DNA of 64,000 nucleotides from Deferribacteres bacterium (GTDB taxonomy: Bacteria > Chrysiogenota > Deferribacteres > Deferribacterales > Geovibrionaceae). The translations under genes and the position numbers were made by a program. Positions 36,775-46,277 of this stretch are shown in pieces (within the stretch, counting starts at the first letter, position 1; every line of letters starts with the position of its first letter). The stretch covers positions 4,865 to 68,864 of the forward strand of contig JAEWZN010000018.1 in the NCBI GenBank assembly GCA_023395255.1, in the 5' to 3' direction. The notes under the pieces are model-generated. The model was given only the letters and a program-made list of their open reading frames with translations. It had not been told where the DNA came from and searched no databases.

Positions 36775-38421
36775 TTAAGTCCTGAACCTGCCCACAAGCT
36801 CCTCCAGACCTTCGGCCTGTTTGCTGAGCTCGCTGACTGTGGTGGCTATCTCATCAATCGACATGGAACTGCGCTCAATATTGCCGGAGATAACCTGTGT
36901 GTTCTGGTTTATGTTCTGGATAGCCGTTACCTGCTCCTCCACACTGGCCGCAATAATTCCGCTGGTGGTGTCTATCAGCTTGACTGATTCCACTATGCGG
37001 TCAAAGAAGCTCTGCGTTTCCTCAATAATCTCAACTCCGCCTTCGACTTTGCCCCTGGCTTTTGACATGCTTTCAGAAGCCACGTCAGCCTCATTCTGGA
37101 GCGCGGTTATTATGCTGTCGATCTCTTTGATTGCGCTCTGGGAACGTTCTGCAAGCTTACGGACTTCATCAGCCACAACAGCGAATCCGCGCCCGTGTTC
37201 TCCCGCCCTTGCCGCCTCTATTGCAGCATTAAGAGCCAGAAGGTTGGTCTGATCGGCTATATCATTAATAACATTAAGTATATTACCGATACGGCGGGAT
37301 GACTGCGAAAGGTTGTCAACCGTAGCACCCAGATTATCCACATTGCTTTTTATATCGGTTATCTCTTTAACAGCGGAAAGAAGCTTCGCTCTGCCTGCTG
37401 TTATGTTTTTATCCGCGGTTTCCGTTTTGTCCTTCATCTCATCCAGCGAGCGCAGAACCTCTTCTGAGGAAACGCTTATCTCTTCCGTGGCGGAAGCGGT
37501 GGCAACTATCTGCGAGGACTGGTCGCCGAAGCTCACCGCAAGCTGCTCTGAGGTTGCGGAAAGCTGTGTGCTGCCCGCCGCCACCTGCCGCGCTGAATCC
37601 TTGACTGTATTTATAATCTCATTGAGCTTTTTAACAAACCTGTTGAAATGCCCTGCCATTTCCCCTATTTCGTCATTGCCTTTCACAGGGAGGGAAACAG
37701 TAAGGTCGCCCTCACCTTCGGAGATCTGCTTAAGAACGTCATTAGCACTCTTTATACCGCTGAGGAGTGCCCGTGCGATAACAACAGAAACCACAAGACC
37801 GAAAAGCAAACCGACAACAACGAAGGCAATGAGTTCATATCCCGCGCGCTTCTCAACCGCGTTGGATCTTGTTTCAAGCTCTTCTATTAATTTGTCATTC
37901 ACTTCCGTGAGCGCATCTATCTGGTCTCTCATAGCCTGAAACGCAGCAGCACCCTCATTGAGCGTGAGCATAAGCGCAGTCGCCCTGCCTTCACTCGTAT
38001 CTGCTTTTCTGGCTTCCACAATTTTTAATGAAACTGTCTCCCACTCCCTTCTCTGGCGGTCATACTCCGCCAAAAGAGCTTTTTCCTCAGGAGTGGTTGC
38101 CGTTTCCCTGTATTTGTTCATTCTGTCGCGGGACTGCTGGGCGTTTTCATTGTAATCTTTCAGCAGTTTCTGGAAGTTATCGCTTTCCGCATTGGAAAAA
38201 ATCATAGTTCTCTCAGCAATAAGAAGCTGATGGAGATCCCTGTCAGCCTCAAGGAGAAGCTGTACGGCAGGCATACGGACTCTGAGAGCCTCAGCGAGAA
38301 GATCGTCAATGCTCTGGGTGCTTTTATGCCCCACAAAACCACTGACGGCAAGGAGCGCGAGCAGTATTCCGAAGCTGATAAAAAGTTTGGTCTTTATCCT
38401 GATATTATTTAACAATGACAT
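36775..38421 (-). CDS. Methyl-accepting chemotaxis protein
   Basis: 548 residues. TM1 at about 11-28, a periplasmic four-helix-bundle sensor (about 30-185, 4HB_MCP-like with the internal phrase [20 protein letters not shown]), TM2 at about 193-213, HAMP at about 215-267, then the long signalling hairpin. The hairpin tip [19 protein letters not shown] is intact, so it can couple to CheA/CheW. It lacks a C-terminal receptor-docking pentapeptide. The ligand is unknown. It stands alone. Confidence 0.92.
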   Translation of the reverse strand: MSLLNNIRIKTKLFISFGILLALLAVSGFVGHKSTQSIDDLLAEALRVRMPAVQLLLEADRDLHQLLIAERTMIFSNAESDNFQKLLKDYNENAQQSRDRMNKYRETATTPEEKALLAEYDRQRREWETVSLKIVEARKADTSEGRATALMLTLNEGAAAFQAMRDQIDALTEVNDKLIEELETRSNAVEKRAGYELIAFVVVGLLFGLVVSVVIARALLSGIKSANDVLKQISEGEGDLTVSLPVKGNDEIGEMAGHFNRFVKKLNEIINTVKDSARQVAAGSTQLSATSEQLAVSFGDQSSQIVATASATEEISVSSEEVLRSLDEMKDKTETADKNITAGRAKLLSAVKEITDIKSNVDNLGATVDNLSQSSRRIGNILNVINDIADQTNLLALNAAIEAARAGEHGRGFAVVADEVRKLAERSQSAIKEIDSIITALQNEADVASESMSKARGKVEGGVEIIEETQSFFDRIVESVKLIDTTSGIIAASVEEQVTAIQNINQNTQVISGNIERSSMSIDEIATTVSELSKQAEGLEELVGRFRT

Positions 38422-38525
38422 AGAAAGCCTCTCAAAACAAGAATTTGGTTCTTTCGCAGCTACATAAACAATTATACGATCGAGTGACTAATTATCAAGC
38501 TAAAGTGATTTGAAATAAACTTTGA

Positions 38526-38552
38526 CTCCCCGCCGGAATACCCGGCGGGGTA
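38526..38552 (-). terminator. Hairpin at the end of the trp operon
   Basis: Stem CCCCGCCGG/CCGGCGGGG (38528-38536 with 38542-38550), 11 bp past the trpA stop. The minus-strand tail is AGTCAAAGTTTATTT, T-rich but broken, so it may be a weak intrinsic terminator. Confidence 0.6.
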
Positions 38553-38560
38553 AAATATGA

Positions 38561-39262
38561 CTAAAGAAGAGAATTTACAAATTCTGAATATTCCGCAGCA
38601 TTTTTCTGGAGCTTAACAGCCGCAGTGCCCACCACAAAGCCGTCCGCAACCTTAAGCGCCTTGTCGGCATCGGTTTTGTCCTTTATGCCGAAGCCCATAA
38701 CTATTTTTTTATCGGTAAACGCTTTTATCTGCTGTATGCGTTCAGATATTTCAGGGGAAGACAAGTCCACACTGCCCCCGGTTATGCCCCTTATCCCTAT
38801 GAAGTATATGAAATCACCCTTCATCACAGCGGCTTTCTTTATATCCTCTTCGCGGGATTCGGGAGTAACGAACGGAATCAGAGGAATCTCAAACCCCTGA
38901 TCATAGAAATAGCTGTGAAGCATGTTCGGCACATCGGGGATAATGAGCCCTGAGAGCACATCCTTGAAATCGTCCGAAAATTTCTTTATTCCGTAGTTAT
39001 ATATAATATTCGCATATGTCATTACGTACAGTTTCGCTTTCCCTTTGCTGAGGGTCTTAATCCCTGCGAGAACATCCCCTGCCTTCACACCTGAGCCCAG
39101 CGCCTCCTGCACGGCAGAGGCTATCACGGGGCCGTCCGCCACCGGCTCGCTGAAGGGAACGCCTATTTCCACAAATTCGTATCCGGCGCTTATTACAGCA
39201 TCAAAACATTTAACGAAGCTCTCCCTGTCAGGATAGTTGCCTACAATGTATATACCTCTCAT
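38561..39262 (-). CDS. trpA: Tryptophan synthase alpha chain
   Basis: 233 residues. Splits indole-3-glycerol phosphate to indole and GAP. TIM barrel. Catalytic Glu in [18 protein letters not shown] with the catalytic Asp of [22 protein letters not shown] and [16 protein letters not shown] follow. It is about 30 residues shorter than the E. coli protein: the usual N-terminal helix before the first strand is missing, since [16 protein letters not shown] starts directly at strand one. Catalytic residues are all present. Last gene of the operon, overlapping trpB by 4 bp. Confidence 0.94.
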   Translation of the reverse strand: MRGIYIVGNYPDRESFVKCFDAVISAGYEFVEIGVPFSEPVADGPVIASAVQEALGSGVKAGDVLAGIKTLSKGKAKLYVMTYANIIYNYGIKKFSDDFKDVLSGLIIPDVPNMLHSYFYDQGFEIPLIPFVTPESREEDIKKAAVMKGDFIYFIGIRGITGGSVDLSSPEISERIQQIKAFTDKKIVMGFGIKDKTDADKALKVADGFVVGTAAVKLQKNAAEYSEFVNSLL

Positions 39263-40401
39263 ATATCCCTCTCTGAATCCTTGTCTCCCCTGCCGGAGAG
39301 GTTGATAAGCACCTTTCTGCCCTTGAACTTATCCTTATTTTTCAGCACATAGGCTATGGCGTGGCTCGATTCCACAGCAGGAACTATCCCTTCCCTGCGG
39401 GCAAGCTCACGGAAGGCGAAAACAGCGTCCTCATCCCTGACCTGATCATATATAACCCTGCCTGTTTTGTGCAGGTATGAGTGTTCAGGCCCTATACCCG
39501 GATAATCCAGCCCCGCAGCGATTGAGTGCACATCCGCGACCTGCCCGTCCGCGGTCTGTACAAGGTAGGTCACGCATCCGTGGAGAATCCCCGCCCTGCC
39601 CTTTCCTATGGCCATGGCGTGATCCCCTTCGTCATCCGAGAGACCGCCCGCCTCTATGCCGTAAAGCTCACAGGGGGTGTCAAGAAAGCCTTTGAATATG
39701 CCTATGGCGTTGCTGCCGCCGCCCACACAGGCCACCACAGCATCAGGGAGAAAGCCCATCTCCTCGAAGCTTGCCCTTGCCTCCCTGCCGATTACGCTCT
39801 GAAAGTGCGCAACCATCTCAGGAAACGGGTGAGGCCCTATGACGGAGCCGATTATGTAATGAGTGTCCTCAACGTTTTTAACCCAGTCACGCATGGCGGC
39901 GTTCGTGGCATCTTTCAGGGTTTTTGAGCCATCATGGACAAGCTCAAGCTTAGCTCCCAGAAGCTTCATTCTGTCCACATTGGGCTTCTGCCTCGCAGCA
40001 TCCACCGAACCCATGTACACTGTGCAGTCCAGCCCGAAGAGTGCTGCAACCGTGGCAGTCGCCACGCCGTGCTGTCCGGCTCCTGTTTCGGCGATTATCC
40101 TTTTCTTGCCCATGTAGCGGGTAAGGAGTGCCTGAGCTATAGTATTATTTATCTTATGGGAGCCTGTGTGGTTAAGGTCTTCCCTTTTAAGGTAAATCTC
40201 AACTCCATATTCCTCGGACATCCTTGAGGCATAGTAAACCGGAGAGGGTCTGCCTATGTAGGTTGTGCTGTATCTGGCGAGATCCGTCTTAAACTCCGGA
40301 TCGTCTTTAAGCCTGTTAAAATCTCTTTCAAGCTGTTCCAGCGCAGGAACAAGTGTTTCGGGAACGAACATTCCGCCGAAATCACCGAAAAATCCTTTCA
40401 T
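39259..40401 (-). CDS. trpB: Tryptophan synthase beta chain (TrpB1)
   Basis: 380 residues. PLP enzyme that joins indole and serine. [16 protein letters not shown] at the start, [20 protein letters not shown] with the PLP lysine, [29 protein letters not shown] (phosphate loop) and NLSGRGDKD at the end. This is the standard type-1 form that pairs with TrpA. A type-2 paralogue lies at 53538. Confidence 0.97.
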   Translation of the reverse strand: MKGFFGDFGGMFVPETLVPALEQLERDFNRLKDDPEFKTDLARYSTTYIGRPSPVYYASRMSEEYGVEIYLKREDLNHTGSHKINNTIAQALLTRYMGKKRIIAETGAGQHGVATATVAALFGLDCTVYMGSVDAARQKPNVDRMKLLGAKLELVHDGSKTLKDATNAAMRDWVKNVEDTHYIIGSVIGPHPFPEMVAHFQSVIGREARASFEEMGFLPDAVVACVGGGSNAIGIFKGFLDTPCELYGIEAGGLSDDEGDHAMAIGKGRAGILHGCVTYLVQTADGQVADVHSIAAGLDYPGIGPEHSYLHKTGRVIYDQVRDEDAVFAFRELARREGIVPAVESSHAIAYVLKNKDKFKGRKVLINLSGRGDKDSERDI

Positions 40402-40937
40402 ATATCCGCTCCTCTTACTGCATCTATAAATTTTTTCATAAGTTCATAGTCCTTTACGCCGTCTTTCTCCACTCCGGAGGAAACATCGGCCCCGAACGGG
40501 CGCACAGCTTTCACAGCATCCGCAACGTTTCCGGGGTTCAGGCCGCCTGAGATCAAAAGCTTGTTTCTGTAGGCGCTGAGCCATTCGGGAAAGCCTTTGT
40601 ATATGCCTGAGCCTCTGCTTGCGTCATAAACGAACAGAGCGCATTCAGTGTCCCGCTCGTCTCTGTCCGACGCATAGGCGAGATTGGGGATTTCCACCGC
40701 CTCGGACACCTGAACATAGTCCGCCAGATGCGCCGCCTCCTTCACCTCAGCAAAACTTACGCCAACAACGAACGTTTTTATCCTTCCCTGAGCGTATGTT
40801 ATAAGCCTAGCCGCATCTTCGGCGTTCACGTATCTTCTGCTGGGTTTATGCATCACGAAACCCGCGGCATCGTACCCCAGCTCGACCGCCTTATCTATCT
40901 GCTCAAATGTTTTTAAACCGCAGACTTTTACAAACAT
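40398..40937 (-). CDS. trpF: Phosphoribosylanthranilate isomerase
   Basis: 179 residues, short for a TrpF (usually about 200). [35 protein letters not shown] is the family start in pieces: catalytic Cys in VCGL, then [28 protein letters not shown] and [19 protein letters not shown] hold the phosphate and catalytic Asp segments. Overlaps trpC by 10 bp and trpB by 4 bp. Confidence 0.93.
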   Translation of the reverse strand: MFVKVCGLKTFEQIDKAVELGYDAAGFVMHKPSRRYVNAEDAARLITYAQGRIKTFVVGVSFAEVKEAAHLADYVQVSEAVEIPNLAYASDRDERDTECALFVYDASRGSGIYKGFPEWLSAYRNKLLISGGLNPGNVADAVKAVRPFGADVSSGVEKDGVKDYELMKKFIDAVRGADI

Positions 40938-41677
40938 GCAGCCGCCATCATCTCAGCGAAAAGCTCCTCTATTCTGTCGGAAGCCATAAGCCCTGAGCCT
41001 ATAAGGAACGCATCCGCCCCTGCCCCGCGCATCATGGCCACATCCATCGGCTTTTTCATGCCGCTTTCCGCCACCTTCATATAGTCGCCGTTCAGAATAT
41101 CCAGCATGTGCGCACCGTAACCCATGTTTATCTCAAGGGTTTTCAGGTTGCGGTTGTTCACACCCAGAAGCTTGGGTTCGCAGGCCAGAACTGTCTCTAT
41201 CTCCTCAAGGGCGTGTACCTCAAAGAGTACCTCCAGCCCAAGAATCCGTGCCTTTTTAGCGAGATAAAGCATCTCATCCTTATTCAGCACAGATGCCATG
41301 AGCAGAACACAGTCCGCCCCTGCGGAGTAGGCGTTTGTTATCTGCTTTTCATCAATGATAAAATCCTTGCAGAGAACGGGAATCTTAATCTCCGCCGCAA
41401 CCGCCGCCAGATCGTTTATGCTCCCCTTGAAGTATTTTTCATCACAGAGAACACTCACCGCACCTGCGCCGAGGCGTTCGTAGGTTTTTGCCTGAACAAC
41501 CGGATCAGCCGCCGTGTTTATATCACCCAGAGAAGGGGAGGCCTTCTTGACCTCCGCTATTATCGGCTTTGTCCTGAGCGATTCCCTGAAATTCAGCACA
41601 GGCTTTGTCCGCCTGCCCGGAAAGGTTTTCAGGGTTTCCATCTCTCTGCGTTTATTGGCTATTATTTCATCCAGCAT
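40928..41677 (-). CDS. trpC: Indole-3-glycerol phosphate synthase
   Basis: 249 residues. Closes the indole ring. Starts MLDEIIANKRREME; then PIIAEVKKASPSLGDI with the catalytic Lys, LCKDFIIDEKQI, ADCVLLMASVL, LGVNNRNLKTLEI and VAESGMKKPMDV. The start at 41677 is preferred over 41707: it has GAGGG upstream, lies one base after the trpD stop and matches the family start. Confidence 0.94.
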   Translation of the reverse strand: MLDEIIANKRREMETLKTFPGRRTKPVLNFRESLRTKPIIAEVKKASPSLGDINTAADPVVQAKTYERLGAGAVSVLCDEKYFKGSINDLAAVAAEIKIPVLCKDFIIDEKQITNAYSAGADCVLLMASVLNKDEMLYLAKKARILGLEVLFEVHALEEIETVLACEPKLLGVNNRNLKTLEINMGYGAHMLDILNGDYMKVAESGMKKPMDVAMMRGAGADAFLIGSGLMASDRIEELFAEMMAAACL

Positions 41678-41678
41678 T

Positions 41679-42662
41679 TCACCCTCTGAGGCTTTCGAGT
41701 TTTTCAACCACTTTTCCGCTTTTTATCACGGATTTCGCCTTTTCAAAACCATCTTTCATGTCAGCGCAGATTCCGCTCACATAAAAAGCCAGAGCCGTGT
41801 TCAGGGCGATGAGATCCGTGAGCTGTTCATCCTCTCCGGCTATGGCTCTGAGAAATTTGGACTTTGCATCCTCTCCGTCTGTTACCACGGGCATCTCAAA
41901 GGGTGTGAAGAAGTCAGCCGGATTAACGCTGAATTTCTCGACTCCGCCGGATGTTATCCTGTAGCAGAGTGTGGGGGCGCTGCTTGAAACCTCGTCATAT
42001 CCGTCTTCGGAACTGTAGAGGATTACCCCTGTTCTGCCCATTTTTTCAATGGCTTTTGCCAGTTTTTCAAGCTTGTCTATGTTGCTGATCCCTATGAGCT
42101 GGTAATCAGGGTCGCAGGGGTTTGAGAGAGGGCCGAGGAAATTGAACACTGTGGGAACCTTGATAGCTCTTCTCACCGGACCAGCGTACTTCATTGCGGG
42201 GTGGAACTTCGGCGCGAAGAGGAAAACATAACCGTGCTTCTCGAAATATTCCCTGTCCATCCCCTCGTCAAACTCAATGGGAACGCCGAGATGACGCAGA
42301 ATATCCGCGGAGCCAACCTTGCCGCTCTGTGCGACATTTCCGTGTTTGACTATGTTTACGCCCGCCGCCGCCAGCACGAGGGAGACCGCAGTGGAGACAT
42401 TGATTGTGGATTTGCCGTCACCGCCTGTTCCGCAGGTGTCTATGACTATTCTGTCACCCTTGTCCAAACGTATCTTCTTCTTGTTCATGGCGTTTGCCGC
42501 ACCGGCTATTTCGTCCGGAGTTTCACCCCGAAGGCGCATAGCCACCAGAACGGCCGCTATCTCCGCCTCGGTGAGTTCCCCCGCCATTATCGCGTCAAAA
42601 AGTTCGCTTGCCTCTTCAAAGCTCAGTTCATGCCCCATAGCGGTTTTCTGTACCAGCGTCAT
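41679..42662 (-). CDS. trpD: Anthranilate phosphoribosyltransferase
   Basis: 327 residues. Moves phosphoribose from PRPP to anthranilate. SFEEASELFDAIMAGELTEA, DTCGTGGDGKSTINVSTAVS (PRPP loop), KHGNVAQSGKVGSADILRHLG, FAPKFHPAMKYAGPVR and FNFLGPLSNPCDP are all family signatures. ATGA overlap with trpG. Confidence 0.96.
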   Translation of the reverse strand: MTLVQKTAMGHELSFEEASELFDAIMAGELTEAEIAAVLVAMRLRGETPDEIAGAANAMNKKKIRLDKGDRIVIDTCGTGGDGKSTINVSTAVSLVLAAAGVNIVKHGNVAQSGKVGSADILRHLGVPIEFDEGMDREYFEKHGYVFLFAPKFHPAMKYAGPVRRAIKVPTVFNFLGPLSNPCDPDYQLIGISNIDKLEKLAKAIEKMGRTGVILYSSEDGYDEVSSSAPTLCYRITSGGVEKFSVNPADFFTPFEMPVVTDGEDAKSKFLRAIAGEDEQLTDLIALNTALAFYVSGICADMKDGFEKAKSVIKSGKVVEKLESLRG

Positions 42663-43213
42663 TTTATCCCCCTTGCGAAATTTATGAAATTAGTGACCAT
42701 TTTCGCGCCCTCTTCACTGCGCACGGACTCAGGATGAAACTGAACGCCGAAGAGCATTTTTTCCTTATCTTCCATAGCCATAACCTCGCCGTCGCTTTTT
42801 GCTCTGGCTGTCACGAGATGATCCGCACCTTTTACGGCAAGGGAGTGGTAGCGCACAGCGTCAAACTCGTTTATCCCTTCGAAAATAACGCTTTTCTCCG
42901 CCTTCACCCTGTCTATCTTTCCGTGCATAACAGACTTCGCCCTGCCCACCTCATAACCCAGATGATAGCCTATCGCCTGCATTCCGAGGCAGACACCGAA
43001 GATCGGTTTTTTTCCTGCGTATTCTTTAAGGTAGTGCAGGCTTGTGCCTGAGTTTGCGGGGTGCGAAGGGCCGGGGGATATTATAATCCCTTCGTATTTA
43101 TCGGCATTAACCGTTTCGTTATTCTTTATAAGCTCAACCTCCGCGCCGTTCAGTCTGAACAGGGCATACAGGTTGTATGTGAATGAATCGTAGTTATCAA
43201 CGAGCAAAAACAT
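42659..43213 (-). CDS. trpG: Anthranilate synthase glutamine amidotransferase subunit
   Basis: 184 residues. Supplies ammonia to TrpE. LLVDNYDSFTYNLYALF at the start, IISPGPSHPANSG, GVCLGMQAIGYHLG with the nucleophile Cys, HGKIDRV, RYHSLAVKG and GVQFHPESVRSEEG with catalytic His and Glu. Starts 17 bp inside trpE. Confidence 0.96.
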   Translation of the reverse strand: MFLLVDNYDSFTYNLYALFRLNGAEVELIKNNETVNADKYEGIIISPGPSHPANSGTSLHYLKEYAGKKPIFGVCLGMQAIGYHLGYEVGRAKSVMHGKIDRVKAEKSVIFEGINEFDAVRYHSLAVKGADHLVTARAKSDGEVMAMEDKEKMLFGVQFHPESVRSEEGAKMVTNFINFARGIK

Positions 43214-44681
43214 TGCTGTCCTCCAGATTTTTCAGTCTTTCGCATGCAGCGAACATTGCGTTGAGCTTGTTATTTACCTCTTTAAATTCGTTTTCCGGCT
43301 TGCTGTCGTAAACTATGCCCGCTCCGGCGCGGAGTATCATTTTATCCGGCTTAACAAGCGCGCTTCTGATAGTTATGCATGTATCTAGGTTGCCACTGTA
43401 GCCGAAGTAGCCTACGCATCCTGCGTAAAAGCCTCTGGTTGTGGTTTCGTATTTGCTGATAAGCTCCATAGCCCGCACCTTCGGCGCGCCGCTTACTGTG
43501 CCCGCAGGGAAGGTTTTCATAAATGCATTCAGGGGCGAAAAGCCTTCCTTAAGCTTTCCGGAGACAGATGAAACTATGTGAACCACATGGGAATAAACCT
43601 CCGCCTGAAAGCATTCGTCAACATTCACGCTCTCAGGTTCGCACCCGGCGTAAAGGTCGTTGCGGGCAAGGTCAAGGAGCATGAGGTGCTCTGAAATCTC
43701 TTTCGGGTCATTCAAAAGAGCGTTCTTTATTCCTTCTATGTCATCGCCTATGGGGTAAGTTCCCGCTATGGGCTTGAGTACCGCCTTTTTGCCAACCACT
43801 TTCAGGTGTATTTCGGGGGACGAACCGCAGAGAACATCTTTTCCGAACTTGAGATAAAACATATAAGGAGAAGGGTTTACATTGCGCAGCGCCCTGTAGA
43901 AACTCACAGGGTTTACCTTAGCCTTAATCTCGAACCTGTTGGAGAGAACAACCTGAATGGCCTCGCCTTCGATTATCTCTCCCCTGAGCTTTTCCACAAG
44001 CTCCATATATTCAGGCTGCTCAAACTCCTTAACAGGGTCAGCCATACCGGAATCGTGGGAGTCAAAGTTAAGTCCGTGAAGTTCCCCGGCCATAGCCTCA
44101 GTGCGTTTTACCGCCTTGGCGTATGCCTCTTCCGCATCCCCTTTAAGCGAAACGGAGCATGCGGCGTAAATCCTTCCCATGCGGTTGTCAAACACATAGA
44201 ACTCATCCACTTCGAAAAAGCCTATGAGGTTCTCATCTGAAGGTTCAGGGAGAAGCTCGCGGAGTGTGCCCATATAGTTTGCTGATTCGTAGCCGAAATA
44301 GCCCACAAAACCGCCCGCGAAATCGCCGAAGCGTCCGTCGTTATACCCTTTGCTTTTGAAAAACTCCTGCCCTAGGTAGTCCATGGGGTTCATCATGAAG
44401 GTGTTCTTCTTGCCCCCTTTCTCTTCTGTGATGGTTCCGCCCTTAAAGGTTATCACCCTCTTGGGCTTGCGGCCGAAGAAAGAGAACCTTGAAAAAGTCT
44501 TATCGAGATTCGCACTCTCCAGAAGAAAAACATGCTTCTCATTTGAAAAATTGCGGAGAAGGGCAATGGGCGTTAGCGTGTCCCCGGCTATCTCCCTGTA
44601 AACCGTAGCCCGGTCATACTTCGCTCCGTCTGCCTTGCCTTCCGCTATGTCTTTGAACACGCTGAGTTCGGGATAGATCAT
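43197..44681 (-). CDS. trpE: Anthranilate synthase component I
   Basis: 494 residues. Makes anthranilate from chorismate. LLESANLDKTFSRFSFFGRKP carries the Ser of the Trp feedback pocket (LLES). C-terminal chorismate-binding part: GEAIQVVLSNRFEI, LCGSSPEIHLKV, KPIAGTYPIGDD, LLDLARNDLYAGCEPESVNV, FPAGTVSGAPKVRAMEL and RAGAGIVYDSKPENEF. Start at 44681 with AGGAG 8 bp upstream; a GTG at 44690 is less likely. Behind the attenuator and a GHE insertion. Confidence 0.96.
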   Translation of the reverse strand: MIYPELSVFKDIAEGKADGAKYDRATVYREIAGDTLTPIALLRNFSNEKHVFLLESANLDKTFSRFSFFGRKPKRVITFKGGTITEEKGGKKNTFMMNPMDYLGQEFFKSKGYNDGRFGDFAGGFVGYFGYESANYMGTLRELLPEPSDENLIGFFEVDEFYVFDNRMGRIYAACSVSLKGDAEEAYAKAVKRTEAMAGELHGLNFDSHDSGMADPVKEFEQPEYMELVEKLRGEIIEGEAIQVVLSNRFEIKAKVNPVSFYRALRNVNPSPYMFYLKFGKDVLCGSSPEIHLKVVGKKAVLKPIAGTYPIGDDIEGIKNALLNDPKEISEHLMLLDLARNDLYAGCEPESVNVDECFQAEVYSHVVHIVSSVSGKLKEGFSPLNAFMKTFPAGTVSGAPKVRAMELISKYETTTRGFYAGCVGYFGYSGNLDTCITIRSALVKPDKMILRAGAGIVYDSKPENEFKEVNNKLNAMFAACERLKNLEDSNVFAR

Positions 44682-44775
44682 GTTATTCACTCCTATTTAT
44701 ATTTTTACGTTTTTTATCTTTATTCTCGGAGGGAACCTTTCTTTAAAGAAACTGTACCCTTCACTTTCTTTCCCT

Positions 44776-44904
44776 GACTGCACAGGATGTCGGCAGTCGG
44801 ACTATAAAACGGCTCCACGGATGGAGCCGCGCCGTGCGAAGCGAAGACGCATTCACTGCGGCGCGAGCGTGTGTCCTGACTGCACAGGATGTGGCAGTCA
44901 GGAC
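44776..44904 (+). repeat. GHE element inside the trp leader region
   Basis: Plus-strand reading: an extra A-like hairpin GACTGC/GCAGTC (44776-44798, loop ACAGGATGTCG), hairpin C CGGCTCC/GGAGCCG (44810-44829, loop ACGGAT), core, hairpin B around 44846-44860, core, hairpin A GTCCTGACTGC/GCAGTCAGGAC (44873-44904, loop ACAGGATGTG). It lies between the second terminator and trpE and is antisense to the trp transcript, lengthening the leader by about 130 bp. Confidence 0.8.
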
Positions 44905-44914
44905 TATAAAAACA

Positions 44915-44946
44915 GAAAGGGGGTCGCTGTTTTCACAACGACCCCC
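44915..44946 (-). terminator. Second terminator in the trp leader
   Basis: Stem GGGGGTCG/CGACCCCC (44919-44926 with 44939-44946), followed on the minus strand by TTTTCTGTTTTTATAG. It lies 20 bp past the attenuator hairpin, so the leader has two stops in a row. Confidence 0.75.
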
Positions 44947-44965
44947 TCTTAAATTCGGTTAAACC

Positions 44966-44999
44966 AAAAAGAGCCGCGCGGCATGTACCGCGCGGCTCT
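44966..44999 (-). terminator. trp attenuator terminator
   Basis: An 11-bp GC stem GAGCCGCGCGG/CCGCGCGGCTC (44971-44981 with 44988-44998) followed by TTTTT on the minus strand. The competing antiterminator can form between GTCCGC (45017-45022) and GCGGTAC (44985-44991, one bulged U), which uses the 5' arm of the terminator. GGA/CAG of the Trp-codon segment can instead pair with CUG/UCC next to that strand. These are the four regions of a classical trp attenuator. Confidence 0.88.
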
Positions 45000-45028
45000 G
45001 TATTATCACAGTATCAGCGGACAGCCTC

Positions 45029-45094
45029 CTATTCTGAAAGCGTCCACCACCAAAAATTAGCTGTAAAGTTGAAACCTTTAAATGCCATTTCCAT
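45029..45094 (-). CDS. trpL: trp leader peptide with three consecutive Trp codons
   Basis: 21 residues: MEMAFKGFNF, then TANFWWWTLSE, stop TAG. The three TGG codons are at 45044-45052. When charged tRNA-Trp is short, the ribosome would stall there and leave region 2 free to pair with region 3, so transcription proceeds into trpE. No ribosome binding site is seen. The predicted transcription start is only a few bases before the ATG, so the peptide may be made from a leaderless mRNA. Confidence 0.88.
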   Translation of the reverse strand: MEMAFKGFNFTANFWWWTLSE

Positions 45095-45102
45095 AATCAG
45101 TG

Positions 45103-45130
45103 ATTATAAGTATCTGTATAAAGAAGTCAA
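45103..45130 (-). promoter_or_regulatory. trp operon promoter
   Basis: TTGACT (45125-45130), 16 bp, TATAAT (45103-45108). The -35 box overlaps the stop codon of the upstream MFS gene. A transcription start near 45096 is expected. No obvious TrpR-type operator palindrome overlaps it. Confidence 0.8.
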
Positions 45131-46275
45131 GCGGAAATTTTCCGCCTTTCCTGCATGAACCATGCAGCGGCGATGGAAACAGAAACCACAGAACCGATCA
45201 GAAGCAGAAAAGCATTCCACCCGAACCTGCTGTAAACAAACCCCGGAAGGAATGAACCGAAGGTTCCGCCGCCGTAATAGAAGGAAACATACAGTCCGTT
45301 GGTTATCCCTTTTTTATCTTCCGCTATCTTGTTGACATAGCCGGATGCCACTGAGTGCGCCAGAAACATGCCGCAGCAGAAAAGGAACATGCCGAAAAAC
45401 ATAACGTAAAGGCTCGGATAGGTAAACAGAAACAGTGTGCAGGCATAAAACACGAGAGCCGTGAAAACCGTGTTCATCTCTCCGCCGAAAATCTTAATTA
45501 TCCTCAGCGCGTTCAGCGACATGACTATACCCATGATATAGCCCATGTACATGATGCCTATGGTGAAGGAGGACGAACCCGCGCTTATCTCCCTCACCCT
45601 GAAAGGTATGAAGTTCAGAATTGCGGCAAAAGTAAAGAAAGTAGCGAAAATAAGCAGATAGATTGTGGCGAACTGCCTTTTTTTAAGCACATCCAGAACA
45701 GAGCGGACGCTGAATTTTGAAATCTGTATCTCCGCCTCGTGGAGGCTGCGGATAAGCACAAATGCAAGCGAAAGGCTGAAAGCGAGTATGAGAAACGTCC
45801 AGCGCCAGCCAAAGTATGAGGCGATAAGCCCTGAAAAAAATCTGCCCGCAAAACCGCCGAGGATAGTGGAGGAGATGTAGTAGGCCATCTGCTTCTGCAC
45901 TGTTTCCCGTTTGGTGACGGTGGAGATATAGGTCATTATGGAAGTGAGCACCGCAGGAATAGCCATGCCGACAAAAAAACGTATGACTATCAGCAGGTGG
46001 AAATTATCCGTAAAAAAGAACGCAAGCTGGAGAAGAGCCAATGCGCCTATACCTATTGAAAAAAGCTTTTTTGAGGAAAACGATTCCAGCATATAGCCGT
46101 AAACAATCGGCGCAATGCCAAGGGGAATCATGGTGACGGTGGTGAGAAGAGCCGCCTGCTCCTTGCTTACGCCGAATTCGCTCATCAATATGGGCTGCAG
46201 CGGCTGGGGGGCATACAGGGCGGAAAATGTCATGACCGTGGCATACACCATGATCAGTGTATGGTAAGTTCGCAC
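45127..46275 (-). CDS. MFS transporter
   Basis: 382 residues, 12 membrane spans. Drug/proton-antiporter-like efflux family: MTFSALYAPQPLQPILMSEF at the start (the 'YAPQPLLP' type of the YnfM/arabinose-efflux group), and FFVGMAIPAVLTSIMTYIS. The substrate is unknown. Last gene of the cytochrome-to-MFS run, 2 bp after DUF1461. Its stop lies inside the trp promoter. Confidence 0.85.
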   Translation of the reverse strand: MRTYHTLIMVYATVMTFSALYAPQPLQPILMSEFGVSKEQAALLTTVTMIPLGIAPIVYGYMLESFSSKKLFSIGIGALALLQLAFFFTDNFHLLIVIRFFVGMAIPAVLTSIMTYISTVTKRETVQKQMAYYISSTILGGFAGRFFSGLIASYFGWRWTFLILAFSLSLAFVLIRSLHEAEIQISKFSVRSVLDVLKKRQFATIYLLIFATFFTFAAILNFIPFRVREISAGSSSFTIGIMYMGYIMGIVMSLNALRIIKIFGGEMNTVFTALVFYACTLFLFTYPSLYVMFFGMFLFCCGMFLAHSVASGYVNKIAEDKKGITNGLYVSFYYGGGTFGSFLPGFVYSRFGWNAFLLLIGSVVSVSIAAAWFMQERRKISA

Positions 46276-46277
46276 TT

